51,342 nt of DNA from Rhodocyclaceae bacterium (GTDB lineage: Bacteria > Pseudomonadota > Gammaproteobacteria > Burkholderiales > Rhodocyclaceae), in NCBI GenBank assembly GCA_022072095.1, contig JAJVIJ010000001.1:46456-97797 (forward strand), given 5' to 3'. Below the pieces are notes generated by a model. It searched no databases. It was not told the DNA's origin and saw only the letters and a program-made list of their open reading frames with translations. How positions within the stretch are numbered: the stretch's first letter is position 1; each line of letters begins with the position of its first letter. Shown here piece by piece: positions 1 through 8,950 of this stretch. The position numbers were made by a program, and so were the translations under genes.

Positions 1-1122
1 GCATCACCCGGCCGAGAGGCCGGGTGCGGATTGAAACAACTCGGACCAGCTACGCAAGGCAGTACACAAATCCCGCATCACCCGGCCGAGAGGCCGGGTG
101 CGGATTGAAACGTATGACGGCGTTTTCCCGGATGAGTACGTTGGTGCATCACCCGGCCGAGAGGCCGGGTGCGGATTGAAACTCTTGACTATGCAGGCCT
201 CCAATGCCCATCTTATGCATCACCCGGCCGAGAGGCCGGGTGCGGATTGAAACAGTATCAAATTTGGGTAATAGCTGGCGACGTCAGACGCATCACCCGG
301 CCGAGAGGCCGGGTGCGGATTGAAACGCATCGACTTCAACGCCGCATGCAGGGGGCATAAGGCATCACCCGGCCGAGAGGCCGGGTGCGGATTGAAACCT
401 TCTGTCATACCCCGGTTGCGCCTGCGACAACGGGCATCACCCGGCCGAGAGGCCGGGTGCGGATTGAAACCGGATTTTGTGGATGAATCGTGCGCAATCG
501 TGCTGGCATCACCCGGCCGAGAGGCCGGGTGCGGATTGAAACCTCAAGCCATCTCGCCTGCTGATCGAGCATGTCAATGCATCACCCGGCCGAGAGGCCG
601 GGTGCGGATTGAAACCGAGCAGCGGGCGTGCCGGCGGAGGTGGTGAGCGCCAAAGCATCACCCGGCCGAGAGGCCGGGTGCGGATTGAAACTTGAAGCGT
701 TTGCGTAAGCGCGTCGGGCGGTTTCGCATCACCCGGCCGAGAGGCCGGGTGCGGATTGAAACCAAAACGCGCATGGCGACAATTGCCAAATTTGCGCATC
801 ACCCGGCCGAGAGGCCGGGTGCGGATTGAAACTGCGCAGGCTGCGGTCGACCAGCCAGAAGCTCGCCGCATCACCCGGCCGAGAGGCCGGGTGCGGATTG
901 AAACTCGGTGTGGGCCGATCCACGCATCCTGACCCGTCAGCATCACCCGGCCGAGAGGCCGGGTGCGGATTGAAACGCAATCTTTCCCGGTCCAGAATGC
1001 CAAATGTTGAGCCGCATCACCCGGCCGAGAGGCCGGGTGCGGATTGAAACGACATCTCCAGGGCGCCCTTGCACCAGGCATTGGTGCATCACCCGGCCGA
1101 GAGGCCGGGTGCGGATTGAAAC
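1..1122 (+). CRISPR. CRISPR array, 16 identical 37-bp repeats, truncated at left edge
   Basis: Sixteen identical 37-bp repeats start at 1, 75, 146, 217, 290, 362, 434, 506, 579, 655, 726, 796, 868, 940, 1014 and 1086. They are separated by 15 unique spacers of 33-39 bp. Each repeat has a perfect 9-bp stem (repeat positions 5-13 with 18-26) closed by a GAGA tetraloop, and ends in ATTGAAAC, the usual 8-nt crRNA 5' handle. This fixes transcription as left to right, so the leader should lie left of base 1 and 1122 is the trailer end. The first repeat begins at base 1, so the array probably continues outside the window. No cas genes lie to the right. A Cas6-processed system (type I-B, I-C-like or III) fits the repeat form, but the subtype cannot be assigned without cas genes. 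Confidence 0.98.
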
Positions 1123-1149
1123 AGCGTCTCGAGTTCGCGCCTCACACGC

Positions 1150-1323
1150 AAAAAACCTGACACTCCCACCGGCCATGCCGCTCACAACTTCTCCGTGCCG
1201 CGACATTTCGCCTTGAATCTCATCCGCCTCGCTCCTGTCCAGCGCAAGGGCGGCCTCAAGGTCAAGCGCCTCATCGCCTCCACCTCCGATACCTACCGTG
1301 CTCAGCTCCCCGGCCTGGCATAG
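1150..1323 (+). pseudogene. C-terminal remnant of an ISAs1-like transposase
   Basis: The frame ending at TAG 1321-1323 reads HNFSVPRHFALNLIRL followed by a basic stretch (KGGLKVKRLIA) and a final YRAQ. This resembles the C-terminal tail of ISAs1-type DDE transposases, where a conserved R(H/K)xALNLL segment precedes a basic region. The catalytic part is absent because the open frame runs straight into the last CRISPR repeat at 1122, so only about 55 residues of transposase-like sequence remain. There is no start codon in a plausible position. Family assignment is from memory of the motif and is moderate. Confidence 0.5.
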
Positions 1324-1383
1324 GATTCATGCGATGGCCCTGGAGACTGCGGCCAAGCGCTGATGTCAGTGCGGGCGTGAAGT

Positions 1384-1389
1384 TATAAT
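1384..1389 (+). promoter_or_regulatory. Possible -10 element (TATAAT) upstream of the cytochrome c gene
   Basis: A perfect TATAAT hexamer lies about 137 bases before the cytochrome c start, in the only non-coding stretch available (1324-1525). No good TTGACA-like -35 is present 16-18 bases upstream, so this is a candidate only. Confidence 0.35.
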
Positions 1390-1525
1390 CGACCGGTTTC
1401 GACGTTAGCCAGGGTTCGCCAAAGTCTGCGAAAGTCGGCTCCAGTCCCGTCTCGCGCTGACGAACTCAACACTTCAATATCGCCCAGCCTTCGACTCTAT
1501 CGCCAACTCGTCCCGGAAGCCGATC

Positions 1526-2050
1526 ATGTCATCAGACACCCACGAAGAACACTCACAATTCATCAAGACTCCAGGGCAGCTCATCTGGGTGGTGACACTC
1601 GCTTTTGTCGTGTTTATCGGCTTGGCTGTGCTGGTCTCGCAGCTGGTGACCACGGGGCATACCGGTTCGCAGTCGCTTTCGGAAGAGAAGACCGCGCAAG
1701 CGATCCAACCGGTCGCCAAGCTGGAAATTGCCGCGGCCGGAGCCGCTGGGGGAGTCGCTCAGACCGGCGAACAGGTCTACCAGGCAGCCTGTGCGGCCTG
1801 TCACGGGACCGGCGTGGCCGGCGCGCCCAAGCTGGGTGACAGCGCAGCCTGGGCGCCGCGCATCAAGGCCGGCTACCAGGGCTTGCTGGACAGCGCGCTC
1901 AAGGGCAAGGGCGGCATGCCCGCGCGTGGCGGCAACCCGGCGCTATCGGATCTGGAGCTGGGTCGCGCCATCGTCTATATGGCCAACAAGTCCGGCGGCA
2001 GCCTGAAAGAGCCGGCGGCCCCGGCCGGGGACAAGAAGGCAGGCAAGTAA
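1526..2050 (+). CDS. Membrane-anchored cytochrome c5-like protein
   Basis: 174 residues. A hydrophilic N-terminus is followed by one transmembrane segment (about residues 20-42), an Ala/Gly-rich linker, and a single class I cytochrome c domain with heme motif CAACH near residue 90. A Met within GGMPARGG near residue 130 is the likely sixth heme ligand. The domain layout matches the c5/c555 family, which passes electrons to terminal oxidases or reductases on the periplasmic face. The gene stands alone: upstream is the CRISPR trailer region and downstream is a convergent DUF4197 gene. ATG start at 1526 is preceded by a weak ribosome site. The electron partner cannot be told from context. Confidence 0.9.
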   Translation: MSSDTHEEHSQFIKTPGQLIWVVTLAFVVFIGLAVLVSQLVTTGHTGSQSLSEEKTAQAIQPVAKLEIAAAGAAGGVAQTGEQVYQAACAACHGTGVAGAPKLGDSAAWAPRIKAGYQGLLDSALKGKGGMPARGGNPALSDLELGRAIVYMANKSGGSLKEPAAPAGDKKAGK

Positions 2051-2149
2051 GCCCGAAGGGGTCGGCCGGCCCCCGGCTGGGGGTGTTGGCGAGACCATTT
2101 GTCCGTGCCGCAGCGTGACCCCGGCTGTTCGGTCGCACTCAACTGGGGG

Positions 2150-2830
2150 TCATAGCGCGCCGAATACCTTGCGCGCCAGATTGCCGGCGGCTGCGGCGGG
2201 ATTTCTGCGTATGGCACGCTCCTCGTCGGCAATCATCCGATACAGCCCGTCCAGTGCCTTGCTCGTGACATACCGGTCGATGCGCGCGTCCTCCTCCTTG
2301 ACCAGCTTGACGCGCGCCGCCTTCTTGGTGAGCGCCTCGTAGCGCTTCGTCAGCTCCAGTTTCTCGGTGGCCCGAGAGACGATCGGCAGCAGGCGTTCGA
2401 ACAGCGGCCCCGAGGTCTTGTCCTTGAAGTAGCGCGTCACCGCATCGTCGCCGCCCGTGAGGATCGCCTGCACGTCGGAGACGCTCATCTGCTTTACGGC
2501 GGCCTCCAGCAGCGCCCGCGTTTCGGGCATCGCGGCTTCGGCGGCCCGGTTCATCGTCGTCACCAGCTCGTCGAGCTGTCGCCCCATGCCCAGGCTGCGC
2601 AGAACCGGCGCGGCTTTTTCAAGAGTATCGGGCAACGGGATGCGCACCTTCGGGTTGCCCAGAAAGCCGTCAGGCTTGCTCAACAGCGTCACGGCCTGGC
2701 CGGCACCCTGAACCAGCGCCTCTTTCAGACCGGACACCTTGTCGCGCTCGCTCAGATCGAGTGCCCACAGCGGTCCCGTGCATGCCAGCACCAGCGCAAT
2801 CCTCGCAAGAGCACGTATCATTGATCGCAT
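2150..2830 (-). CDS. DUF4197 family secreted protein
   Basis: 226 residues from the ATG at 2830. The N-terminus (MRSMIRALARIALVLACTG) is a Sec-type signal peptide ending near ALWA-like residues about 22. The mature part matches the DUF4197 pattern: SxLKEALxQGAxxAV near the start, FLGNPKVRIPLPxxLxK, and a C-terminal region with LDGLYxMIxxEExxIRxNP. DUF4197 proteins are periplasmic or outer-membrane associated in proteobacteria and have no established function. An upstream in-frame ATG at 2902 would put non-signal sequence first and is unlikely. The start lies only 22 bp from the divergent thioredoxin-like gene. Confidence 0.88.
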   Translation of the reverse strand: MRSMIRALARIALVLACTGPLWALDLSERDKVSGLKEALVQGAGQAVTLLSKPDGFLGNPKVRIPLPDTLEKAAPVLRSLGMGRQLDELVTTMNRAAEAAMPETRALLEAAVKQMSVSDVQAILTGGDDAVTRYFKDKTSGPLFERLLPIVSRATEKLELTKRYEALTKKAARVKLVKEEDARIDRYVTSKALDGLYRMIADEERAIRRNPAAAAGNLARKVFGAL

Positions 2831-2852
2831 TGCTTTCTTCCTTGTCCCGGCG

Positions 2853-3365
2853 ATGAAGATGAAATGGAAAGCCCTGACGGGGCTCGCGGCGGTCACGCTC
2901 ATGGTGTTGGTCGGTACATTGTACTGGGCTGGGACCCGTCAACCCGATCTGCCCAGGGTGAGCTTCCTGACACTGGCCGGCGAGCGGATTCCCAGCGAGG
3001 CACTGCGCGGCAAGGTGTTGCTGGTGAATTTCTGGGCGACCAGTTGCACGACCTGCGTGAAGGAAATGCCCCAACTGGTCGCCACGCACCAGCAATACGC
3101 GGCGCGCGGCTTCGAGACCGTGGCCGTGGCCATGAGCTATGACCCGCCCAATTATGTGGCCGCTTTCGCGTCATCACGGCGTCTGCCGTTCAAGGTCGCG
3201 CTCGATCCGACTGGTGAGGTGGCGCGTGCCTTCGGCGACATCCGCTTGACTCCGACCACGTTTCTGATCGACCGCAAGGGCCGGATCGTCAAGCGCTACC
3301 TGGGCGAGCCGGATTTTCAGGCGCTGGGTGCGCTGGTGGACAAGCTGCTCGCAGCGCCCGCCTGA
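2853..3365 (+). CDS. TlpA-family thiol-disulfide oxidoreductase, membrane anchored
   Basis: 170 residues from ATG 2853. One N-terminal hydrophobic segment (about residues 7-25) should anchor it to the inner membrane with the domain in the periplasm. The thioredoxin-fold active site is WATSCTTC (about residues 64-71), and a cis-proline loop TPTTFLID lies near residue 135. The family reduces periplasmic disulfides, for example in apocytochrome c maturation, or acts as a peroxiredoxin-like reductase; the nearby cytochrome c gene is suggestive only. The longer frame from 2739 would run through the DUF4197 start region and lacks signal-like sequence. Its 3' end overlaps the convergent lipA by 49 bp. 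Confidence 0.88.
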   Translation: MKMKWKALTGLAAVTLMVLVGTLYWAGTRQPDLPRVSFLTLAGERIPSEALRGKVLLVNFWATSCTTCVKEMPQLVATHQQYAARGFETVAVAMSYDPPNYVAAFASSRRLPFKVALDPTGEVARAFGDIRLTPTTFLIDRKGRIVKRYLGEPDFQALGALVDKLLAAPA

Positions 3366-4321
3366 TCATCGTCCGCATCCACCAGCCCCGCCGCGTGCGC
3401 CTGCTGGTCGGCGTGGTAGCTCGAACGCACCAGCGGTCCACAGGCGGCGTGGACGAAACCCAGTTCGCGAGCCAGCGCCGTGTAGCTGTCGAACACGCTT
3501 GGCGAGACATAGCGGCGCACGGGCAAGTGCGCGCGCGAGGGTTGCAGATACTGGCCGATGGTCAGCATGTCTACGTCGTGAGCACGTAGCGCGCGCATGA
3601 CTTCGACGATTTCATCATCGTCCTCGCCGAGGCCGACCATCAGGCCGGACTTGGTCGGTACGTGCGCGACACGCGCCTTGAAAGCCTTGAGCAGCGTCAG
3701 CGAATGCGCATAATCCGCGCCTGGCCGGACGCTACGGTACAAACGCGGCACCGACTCCAGGTTGTGGTTGAACACATCCGGTGGCGTCGCCGCGAGGAGA
3801 TCCAGCGCCGCTTCCATGCGGCCGCGGAAATCGGGTACAAGGATCTCGATGGTCGTGGTCGGGGACGAGCGCCGCAACGCGGCGATACAGGCGGCGAAAT
3901 GGCCCGCACCGCCGTCGCGCAGGTCATCCCGATCGACGCTGGTGATCACGACATAGCGCAGCCCGAGCGCGGCCACGGTGCGCGCCAGATGTTCCGGTTC
4001 GTTCGCATCGACGGCGTCCGGACGGCCATGGCCGACATCGCAGAATGGACAGCGACGCGTACACTTGTCGCCAAGGATCATGAACGTTGCGGTACCCTTG
4101 CCAAAGCATTCGCCGATGTTCGGGCAGGATGCTTCCTCGCAGACGGTGTGCAGATGGTGAGCGCGCAGGGTTCGCTGTGTGGCGTGAAAACGCGAGTCGG
4201 CCGGCGCCACGCGGACACGGATCCAGTCAGGCTTGCGTAACGGTGCCGCCGGTTCGACCTTGATGGGAATGCGCGCAGTCTTGGCTGCGCCCTTCTGCTT
4301 CAGGCTTGGGTCGGTGGTCAC
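3317..4321 (-). CDS. lipA: Lipoyl synthase
   Basis: 334 residues. Inserts two sulfurs into protein-bound octanoyl groups to make lipoyl cofactors. The family signature is complete: auxiliary cluster cysteines in [12 protein letters not shown] (about 61-72), radical SAM cluster CTRRCPFC (about 87-94), and the C-terminal RSSY (about 306) that supplies a serine ligand. The start is GTG at 4321 in a GTGA overlap with the lipB stop, which implies translational coupling. The C-terminal tail after RSSYHAD is longer than usual and lies where the gene overlaps tlpA-like 3' end by 49 bp. Last gene of the dacA-dat-ybeD-lipB-lipA operon. Confidence 0.97.
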   Translation of the reverse strand: MTTDPSLKQKGAAKTARIPIKVEPAAPLRKPDWIRVRVAPADSRFHATQRTLRAHHLHTVCEEASCPNIGECFGKGTATFMILGDKCTRRCPFCDVGHGRPDAVDANEPEHLARTVAALGLRYVVITSVDRDDLRDGGAGHFAACIAALRRSSPTTTIEILVPDFRGRMEAALDLLAATPPDVFNHNLESVPRLYRSVRPGADYAHSLTLLKAFKARVAHVPTKSGLMVGLGEDDDEIVEVMRALRAHDVDMLTIGQYLQPSRAHLPVRRYVSPSVFDSYTALARELGFVHAACGPLVRSSYHADQQAHAAGLVDADDDQAGAASSLSTSAPSA

Positions 4322-4980
4322 GGGGTCACGGCTCTCGGGGCCGTCTCGGCCGCAAGGCTCGCGAGCAAGCGCTCGCACAGGGCTTCCGCAGCCGACTGCC
4401 GGGTGATGTCGACGCCGAGGTCCGCGAGGCGCGTGGCCCGCATGCCGGGGTCGCCACAGGGGTGAATGGCAGCGAATGGTGCGAGATCGATGTCGACGTT
4501 CATGGCCAGGCCATGATAGCAGCAGCCGCGTCGTACCCTCAGACCGAGCGCGGCCAGTTTCGCGTCGCCGGAACCGGTGCCCACATACACACCCGGTGCT
4601 CCCGGGCGACGGTGCGCCGTGATGCCGTAGGCGGCAACGGTATCGATGACCACCTGCTCCATCAAGCTCACCGTCTCCCGGACGGTAAGGCCGCGTCGCG
4701 TCAGATCGAGCAGCAGATAGCACACGACCTGACCGGGGCCGTGGTAGGTGATCTGGCCGCCGCGATCGACATGCAGCAACGGGACACCGATGTCGCGAAG
4801 CAGCTGCCCGTCGCGGCCGGCCAGACCGAGCGTAAACACCGGCGGGTGCTCCAGCAACCAGACTTCGTCCGGCGTCGTGGCGTCGCGTCGGGCCGTGAAC
4901 GCCTGCATGGCCTGCCAGGTCGGCAGGTAGTCGACAAGCCCGAGCCTGCGTACGACAGGCGCCGACACGCCAGGGCGCAC
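4318..4980 (-). CDS. lipB: Octanoyltransferase (lipoate-protein ligase B)
   Basis: 220 residues. Transfers octanoyl from acyl-carrier protein to lipoyl domains, supplying the substrate of LipA. Conserved features are [10 protein letters not shown] near residue 45, [12 protein letters not shown] (about 74-85), the catalytic lysine in [13 protein letters not shown] (about 138), and PCGDPGM with the catalytic cysteine (about 172). GTG start at 4980, overlapping the ybeD stop by one base (TAGTG). The lipA start overlaps its stop by four bases. Confidence 0.96.
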   Translation of the reverse strand: MRPGVSAPVVRRLGLVDYLPTWQAMQAFTARRDATTPDEVWLLEHPPVFTLGLAGRDGQLLRDIGVPLLHVDRGGQITYHGPGQVVCYLLLDLTRRGLTVRETVSLMEQVVIDTVAAYGITAHRRPGAPGVYVGTGSGDAKLAALGLRVRRGCCYHGLAMNVDIDLAPFAAIHPCGDPGMRATRLADLGVDITRQSAAEALCERLLASLAAETAPRAVTP

Positions 4981-5240
4981 TACAGCACCACCTTGACGGC
5001 GGGGTGCGCCACCAGCTCCCGGTAGAGGCTGTCCAGCTGCGTGCGGGACTGCGCCTCGAACTCGCAGCTGACGCTCAGATAGTGGCGATCCCGCGAGGGC
5101 CGCATGCTCATCGTGCCGATGTCGAAACCCGGAACATGACGCAGCACGATGGCCGCCACCGCGTCGGCAAAGCCCGGCTCGGCCAGGCCCATGACTTTCA
5201 GCGGATACGCGCAGGGGAACTCGAACAGCCCGTCCGCCAT
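4980..5240 (-). CDS. ybeD: UPF0250/DUF493 family protein (YbeD)
   Basis: 86 residues, close to the usual 87-residue YbeD. It begins [18 protein letters not shown] and has the family's small ACT-like fold pattern (VxRHVPGFD, [17 protein letters not shown], LYRELxAHPxVKVVL). Function is not firmly established; in proteobacteria it is almost always next to lipB, as here, and its ACT-like fold suggests a regulatory role. The ATG at 5240 is chosen because it gives the family-length protein and begins right at the dat stop (5242-5244). A longer in-frame reading to 5564 is a shadow of dat. Confidence 0.93.
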   Translation of the reverse strand: MADGLFEFPCAYPLKVMGLAEPGFADAVAAIVLRHVPGFDIGTMSMRPSRDRHYLSVSCEFEAQSRTQLDSLYRELVAHPAVKVVL

Positions 5241-5241
5241 G

Positions 5242-6114
5242 TCAAGCCTCGGGCAGAGAAAGCCCGGCCTTGAAAGCCTGATACCAGCGGTACATCCCGG
5301 CGTAGACCGGGCCGGGTCGTCCCGAACCCACCGGCCGACCGTCCAGTTCCGTGACGGGCAGCACTTCCTTGGTCGAGGACGATATCCACAGCTCGTCGGC
5401 GGTGCGCACCTCTTCCTCGCGCACATCGCGCACTTCGGTCGGCAGGCCGTGGGCGTGCGCCAGTTCGAGGACCACGTCGTAGGTGATGCCCGGCAAGAGA
5501 TGATGGTTCTTCGGTGGTGCCAGCAGCGTACCACCGCGCACGACGAACACGTTGGCGGCCGCACCTTCGGTCAGGAAGCCATCGCGGAACAGGATGGTTT
5601 CGGCACAGCCGGTGTCGACCGCGCGCTGCCGCAGCAGGCAGTTGGCTAGGAGCGAGATGGTTTTCAGGTCGCAGCGCGCCCAGCGGTCATCGGCTGCGGA
5701 CAGGCAGCGCACGCCCTGAATACGCTGTTCCAGCGGCGGGCTCGTGAGTGCCGTTGCCCAGACCAGGCGCGTGGGGACGGGCGGAGGCGATGGAAACGCA
5801 TGGTCACGCCGATCGGCGACACCGCGGGTGATGTGCAGATAGACCGACTGTTCCGCCCAGGGTTGGCGCGCAATGACGCCGGCGATGATCTCGGCCCATT
5901 CCGACGCCGTATGCGGGTTCGTCAGACGGATGCCGGCCAGCGTGCGCGCCAGGCGTGCGAGATGCTCGGTCAGCCGGAACGGCCGGCGCGCATAGACCGG
6001 AATGACCTCGTAGGCGCCATCGCCGAACAGGAAGCCGCGGTCCAGCGGCGAGATGGCGACCTCGCCCAAAGGCAGAAAACGGCCGTTGAACCAGACCTGA
6101 TCATCCGGGCTCAT
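5242..6114 (-). CDS. dat: D-amino acid aminotransferase (class IV PLP enzyme)
   Basis: 290 residues. PLP-dependent fold type IV transaminase, most like D-alanine aminotransferase: VWFNGRFLPLGEVAISPLDRGFLFGDGAYEV at the N-terminus, catalytic lysine in CDLKTISLLAN (about 152), and phosphate-binding regions around EGAAANVF and SSSTKEVLPV. It would make D-glutamate or D-amino acids for peptidoglycan, which fits the upstream dacA. A branched-chain aminotransferase or aminodeoxychorismate lyase is possible, but the dacA-dat-ybeD-lipB order is the usual setting of dat. Stop is one base before the ybeD start. Confidence 0.92.
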   Translation of the reverse strand: MSPDDQVWFNGRFLPLGEVAISPLDRGFLFGDGAYEVIPVYARRPFRLTEHLARLARTLAGIRLTNPHTASEWAEIIAGVIARQPWAEQSVYLHITRGVADRRDHAFPSPPPVPTRLVWATALTSPPLEQRIQGVRCLSAADDRWARCDLKTISLLANCLLRQRAVDTGCAETILFRDGFLTEGAAANVFVVRGGTLLAPPKNHHLLPGITYDVVLELAHAHGLPTEVRDVREEEVRTADELWISSSTKEVLPVTELDGRPVGSGRPGPVYAGMYRWYQAFKAGLSLPEA

Positions 6115-6124
6115 CGCCGCCTGC

Positions 6125-7339
6125 TCACTGCAACCACAGCCGAATGCTGTCCCAGAGCCGCCCCAGCCAGCCGGCCGGGGCCACCGATTCGAGTGCGAGC
6201 ACCGGGTATTCCCCCAGGCTGCGGCCGTCGAGTTCGAGCTTCAGCGTGCCGACCTGCTGACCCTGGCGTATCGGCGCAACGAGTGGCTGCACCGATGACC
6301 AGCTCGCCTTGAGCCGCTCGCTCTGCCCCTTCGGCAAGGACAGCGTCAGTCCGGCCGGAAAACCGGCGCCGACCTCGCTCTGCTCGCCCTTGAACAGGCG
6401 CAGACGGCGCAAGGCCTCGCCAGCCTTGTACAGCGTTACCGTGTCATAGGACTGGAAACCGTGATTGAGCAGCTTGAGCGCGTCCTGCGCACGCACATTG
6501 TCGGAACTGGCGCCCAGCACGACCGCGACCAGCCGCCGCGGTCCGCGCTGAGCAGAGGCGATCAGGCAATAACCTGCACCTTCCGTATGACCGGTCTTGA
6601 CGCCGTCGACGGTCGGATCCACCCACAGCAGGCGGTTGCGATTGGGCTGCGTGATGCCGTTGTAGGTGTAGTCCCGGGTCGAGTAGATCCGGTAGAACCT
6701 GGGATGATCCCGGATCAGCGCGCTCACCAGGATGGCGAGGTCGCGCGCGGTACTGCGGTGTTCGGGATGGGGCAGGCCGGTACTGTTCATGAAGCGGGTA
6801 TTGCGCATGCCGAGACGGCCCGCCTCGCGATTCATCATCGCGGCGAACTGTTCCTCCGAGCCGGCGATGCCCTCCGCGAGCGCAATGCAGGCATCGTTGC
6901 CGGACTGAACGATCACGCCGTAGAGCAATTGCTCGACGCTGGCCGGCTTGCCGGGTTCGATGAACATCCTCGAACCTTCCGCCTTCCACGCGCGCTCCGA
7001 TACCGGAATGAGCTGATCGGGCTTCAGCGTGCCCTGTGCGATCGCCTGAAAGCTGAGATACGCGGTCATGAGCTTGGTAAGCGAAGCCGGTTCGATCTTC
7101 CGGTCGGGCTCTTCACTTGCCAGGATCTGGCCGCTGGAGTAATCCAGCAACAGCCAGGCACGCGCCGACACCGTCGGGGCGGGCTGTGCTCCTACGATCG
7201 AGGCAGTTGCCAACATCGCCATCACCGCCAGCCGGCGGGCACCACGTTGCCACAACCAGCCGGTCAGCGCGCCAATCCGGCCGGCCAGGCGGCAAAGCGG
7301 GGGCTTCAAATGTTCGGAACGGGAATCGGAGCGGGACAT
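6125..7339 (-). CDS. dacA: D-alanyl-D-alanine carboxypeptidase (PBP5/6 type)
   Basis: 404 residues. Low-molecular-mass penicillin-binding protein that trims the terminal D-Ala of peptidoglycan pentapeptides. S11 peptidase motifs: SxxK as SLTK (about 84-87), SGN (about 145), and KTG in VDGVKTGHTEGAGYC (about 250). A hydrophobic stretch around residues 37-52 (RLAVMAMLATASIVGAQ) is the export signal, preceded by a long basic N-terminus, so translation might begin at a later start. The PBP5 C-terminal domain (about 300-385) and a Trp/Leu amphipathic membrane-anchor helix (WLGRLWDSIRLWL) end the protein. First gene of the five-gene operon. Confidence 0.95.
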   Translation of the reverse strand: MSRSDSRSEHLKPPLCRLAGRIGALTGWLWQRGARRLAVMAMLATASIVGAQPAPTVSARAWLLLDYSSGQILASEEPDRKIEPASLTKLMTAYLSFQAIAQGTLKPDQLIPVSERAWKAEGSRMFIEPGKPASVEQLLYGVIVQSGNDACIALAEGIAGSEEQFAAMMNREAGRLGMRNTRFMNSTGLPHPEHRSTARDLAILVSALIRDHPRFYRIYSTRDYTYNGITQPNRNRLLWVDPTVDGVKTGHTEGAGYCLIASAQRGPRRLVAVVLGASSDNVRAQDALKLLNHGFQSYDTVTLYKAGEALRRLRLFKGEQSEVGAGFPAGLTLSLPKGQSERLKASWSSVQPLVAPIRQGQQVGTLKLELDGRSLGEYPVLALESVAPAGWLGRLWDSIRLWLQ

Positions 7340-7543
7340 CTTGATTCGATCGCGGGAGCGCGCAGTATATCAGCGCGGTTTGCTCCGCTTTTTTGCATTC
7401 GCCGGGCGCCCCGGCCGACGAGGGCGATACGCAAAATGTTGGCGCAAGTCGCGATGAATTGATAACCTAGCCCGCAAGGGCTTCGGCGCGCACGCCGACG
7501 ATCTTCGTGCCTGCCGTCTTCGTCACAACACCGGAGAAGCGAA

Positions 7544-8119
7544 ATGAGAACCCGCAAACCCATGCTGATACTGGCCGGACTGATGCTGCTGATGGCCGCG
7601 ACCCGCTTTCATCACTTTGGCAGCATGAGTCTGTTGCCCGATGCATCGCTGGCGGCGTTTTTCATTGCGGGTTTCTACCTGCCAGCGGCCTGGGTGCTGC
7701 CGGTGTTGATTGCCGAGGCCGGCATCGTCGACTATGTCGCGATCAGCTTCGGCGGCACCAGCAGCTTTTGCGTCACGTCCGCTTACGTGTTTCTGGTACC
7801 GACCTACGCCGCGATGTGGTTCGGCGGCCGCTGGTACGCCGCACGCCATCGCTCCGGTCTCGGTCTGGAGCGCGCATCGCTGCTGGGTCTGGCGGTCGTG
7901 GCCTCGTCGAGCGCCGCTTTCCTGATCTCCAACGGCTCGTTCTACCTGTTTTCGGGGCGGGTCGAGGCGCTGACCTGGTCCGGCTACGTGGCCCAGCTCG
8001 CCGAATACTATCCGCCCTATGTCGCGGTCGCTGCCGCCTATGTCGCCGTCGTCGCCATGGTGCACACACTGGTTGCGACGCTGGGTGGCGATGTCGGCAA
8101 GTCCGTCGCCAGGGGCTGA
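7544..8119 (+). CDS. Putative cobalamin/ECF-type membrane transporter component
   Basis: 191 residues, mostly hydrophobic, with about five or six membrane segments. The opening LAGLMLLMAATRFHHFGS followed by LPDASLAAFFIAGFYL resembles a betaproteobacterial family often annotated as cobalamin ABC transporter, related to S components of ECF transporters (DUF6580-like). The strong ribosome site GGAGAAG sits 7 bases before the ATG. The next gene encodes a BtuF-like binding protein, which supports a cobalamin link. I see no B12 riboswitch in the 200-bp upstream region. Substrate is inferred from family memory and context. Confidence 0.7.
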   Translation: MRTRKPMLILAGLMLLMAATRFHHFGSMSLLPDASLAAFFIAGFYLPAAWVLPVLIAEAGIVDYVAISFGGTSSFCVTSAYVFLVPTYAAMWFGGRWYAARHRSGLGLERASLLGLAVVASSSAAFLISNGSFYLFSGRVEALTWSGYVAQLAEYYPPYVAVAAAYVAVVAMVHTLVATLGGDVGKSVARG

Positions 8120-8137
8120 GTTCGATCGGCGGCGGGC

Positions 8138-8950
8138 GTGAGGGGTACGGGCTATCCCAGACGGATTGTCTGCCTGACCGAGGAAACCACCGAGACGCTC
8201 TATCTGCTAGGTGAGCAAGCGCGCATCGTCGGCATTTCCGGTTTCACCGTTAGGCCGAGGCAGGCGCGCAAGGAGAAGCCGCGGGTCTCGGCATTCACCT
8301 CGGCCAAGCTGGACAAGATCCTCGCACTCGAACCCGACCTGGTGCTGGGCTTTTCCGATCTTCAGGCCGATATCGCGCGCGATCTGGTGCATGCCGGTCT
8401 GGACGTGCATATCTTCAATCATCGTAGTGTGGACGGCATCTTCTCGATGATACGTACCGTCGGCGCGCTCGTCGGTGCGCAAGATCGGACCGAGATGTTG
8501 CTCACCGAACTCGACACCGGCCTAGCCGAAATCAGCGAGTGCGCGGCTCGGCTGCCGCGTCGCCCGCGTGTCTATTTCGAAGAGTGGGATGAACCGATGA
8601 TCTCGGCGATAGGCTGGGTGTCCGAGCTGATCGCGATCGCCGGCGGCATCGACTGCTTTCCCGAATTGGCCCGGCAGGCGCACGGCCAAGGCCGCATCAT
8701 CGCGGATGCCGATGAGGTGGTTCGCCGAGCGCCCGACATCATCCTCGGATCCTGGTGCGGCAAACGCTTCCGGCCAGAAAAGGTGGCTGCGCGCCCGGGC
8801 TGGGCGGACGTGCCGGCTGTACGCACCGGTCATGTGTTCGAAATCAAGTCCGCCGAAATCCTGCAGCCTGGACCGGCGGCGCTGACCGATGGCGTACGTC
8901 GCATCCATGAAATCGTCACCGCCTGGGCCGAGGAGCGGGTCGCGACGTGA
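8138..8950 (+). CDS. BtuF-like cobalamin/siderophore-binding protein without signal peptide
   Basis: 270 residues from GTG 8138. The fold pattern is that of class III periplasmic binding proteins (BtuF/FhuD): [26 protein letters not shown], then [26 protein letters not shown], a long middle helix, [25 protein letters not shown], and a C-terminal lobe. Unlike true periplasmic members it begins directly with the domain and has no signal peptide or lipobox, so it should be cytosolic unless the start is wrong; no in-frame upstream start provides one. The stop overlaps the ttcA start (GTGA). Such cytosolic BtuF homologues are known in proteobacteria near cobalamin genes; ligand is inferred. Confidence 0.8.
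   Translation: MRGTGYPRRIVCLTEETTETLYLLGEQARIVGISGFTVRPRQARKEKPRVSAFTSAKLDKILALEPDLVLGFSDLQADIARDLVHAGLDVHIFNHRSVDGIFSMIRTVGALVGAQDRTEMLLTELDTGLAEISECAARLPRRPRVYFEEWDEPMISAIGWVSELIAIAGGIDCFPELARQAHGQGRIIADADEVVRRAPDIILGSWCGKRFRPEKVAARPGWADVPAVRTGHVFEIKSAEILQPGPAALTDGVRRIHEIVTAWAEERVAT

Noticed and set aside
1-1122. Reverse orientation of the array, with leader on the right
   Set aside because: The ATTGAAAC end fixes the usual sense as plus, and the sequence after 1122 is a transposase frame, not an A+T-rich leader. The undegenerated last repeat is the only contrary sign.
4-1216. Many open frames on both strands across the CRISPR array
   Set aside because: Each is a chain of translated repeats (RIRTRPLGRVM, NPHPASRPGDA and similar) and ends within the array or just after it; none has a ribosome site.
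7375-7395. Terminator-like GCGG-N6-CCGC followed by T6 on the plus strand
   Set aside because: No plus-strand gene ends before it; the adjacent gene is the minus-strand dacA start, so the match is probably part of its upstream region or chance.
7440-7543. Possible cobalamin riboswitch ahead of the transporter gene
   Set aside because: No B12 box or core helices are visible and the space is short; no support.
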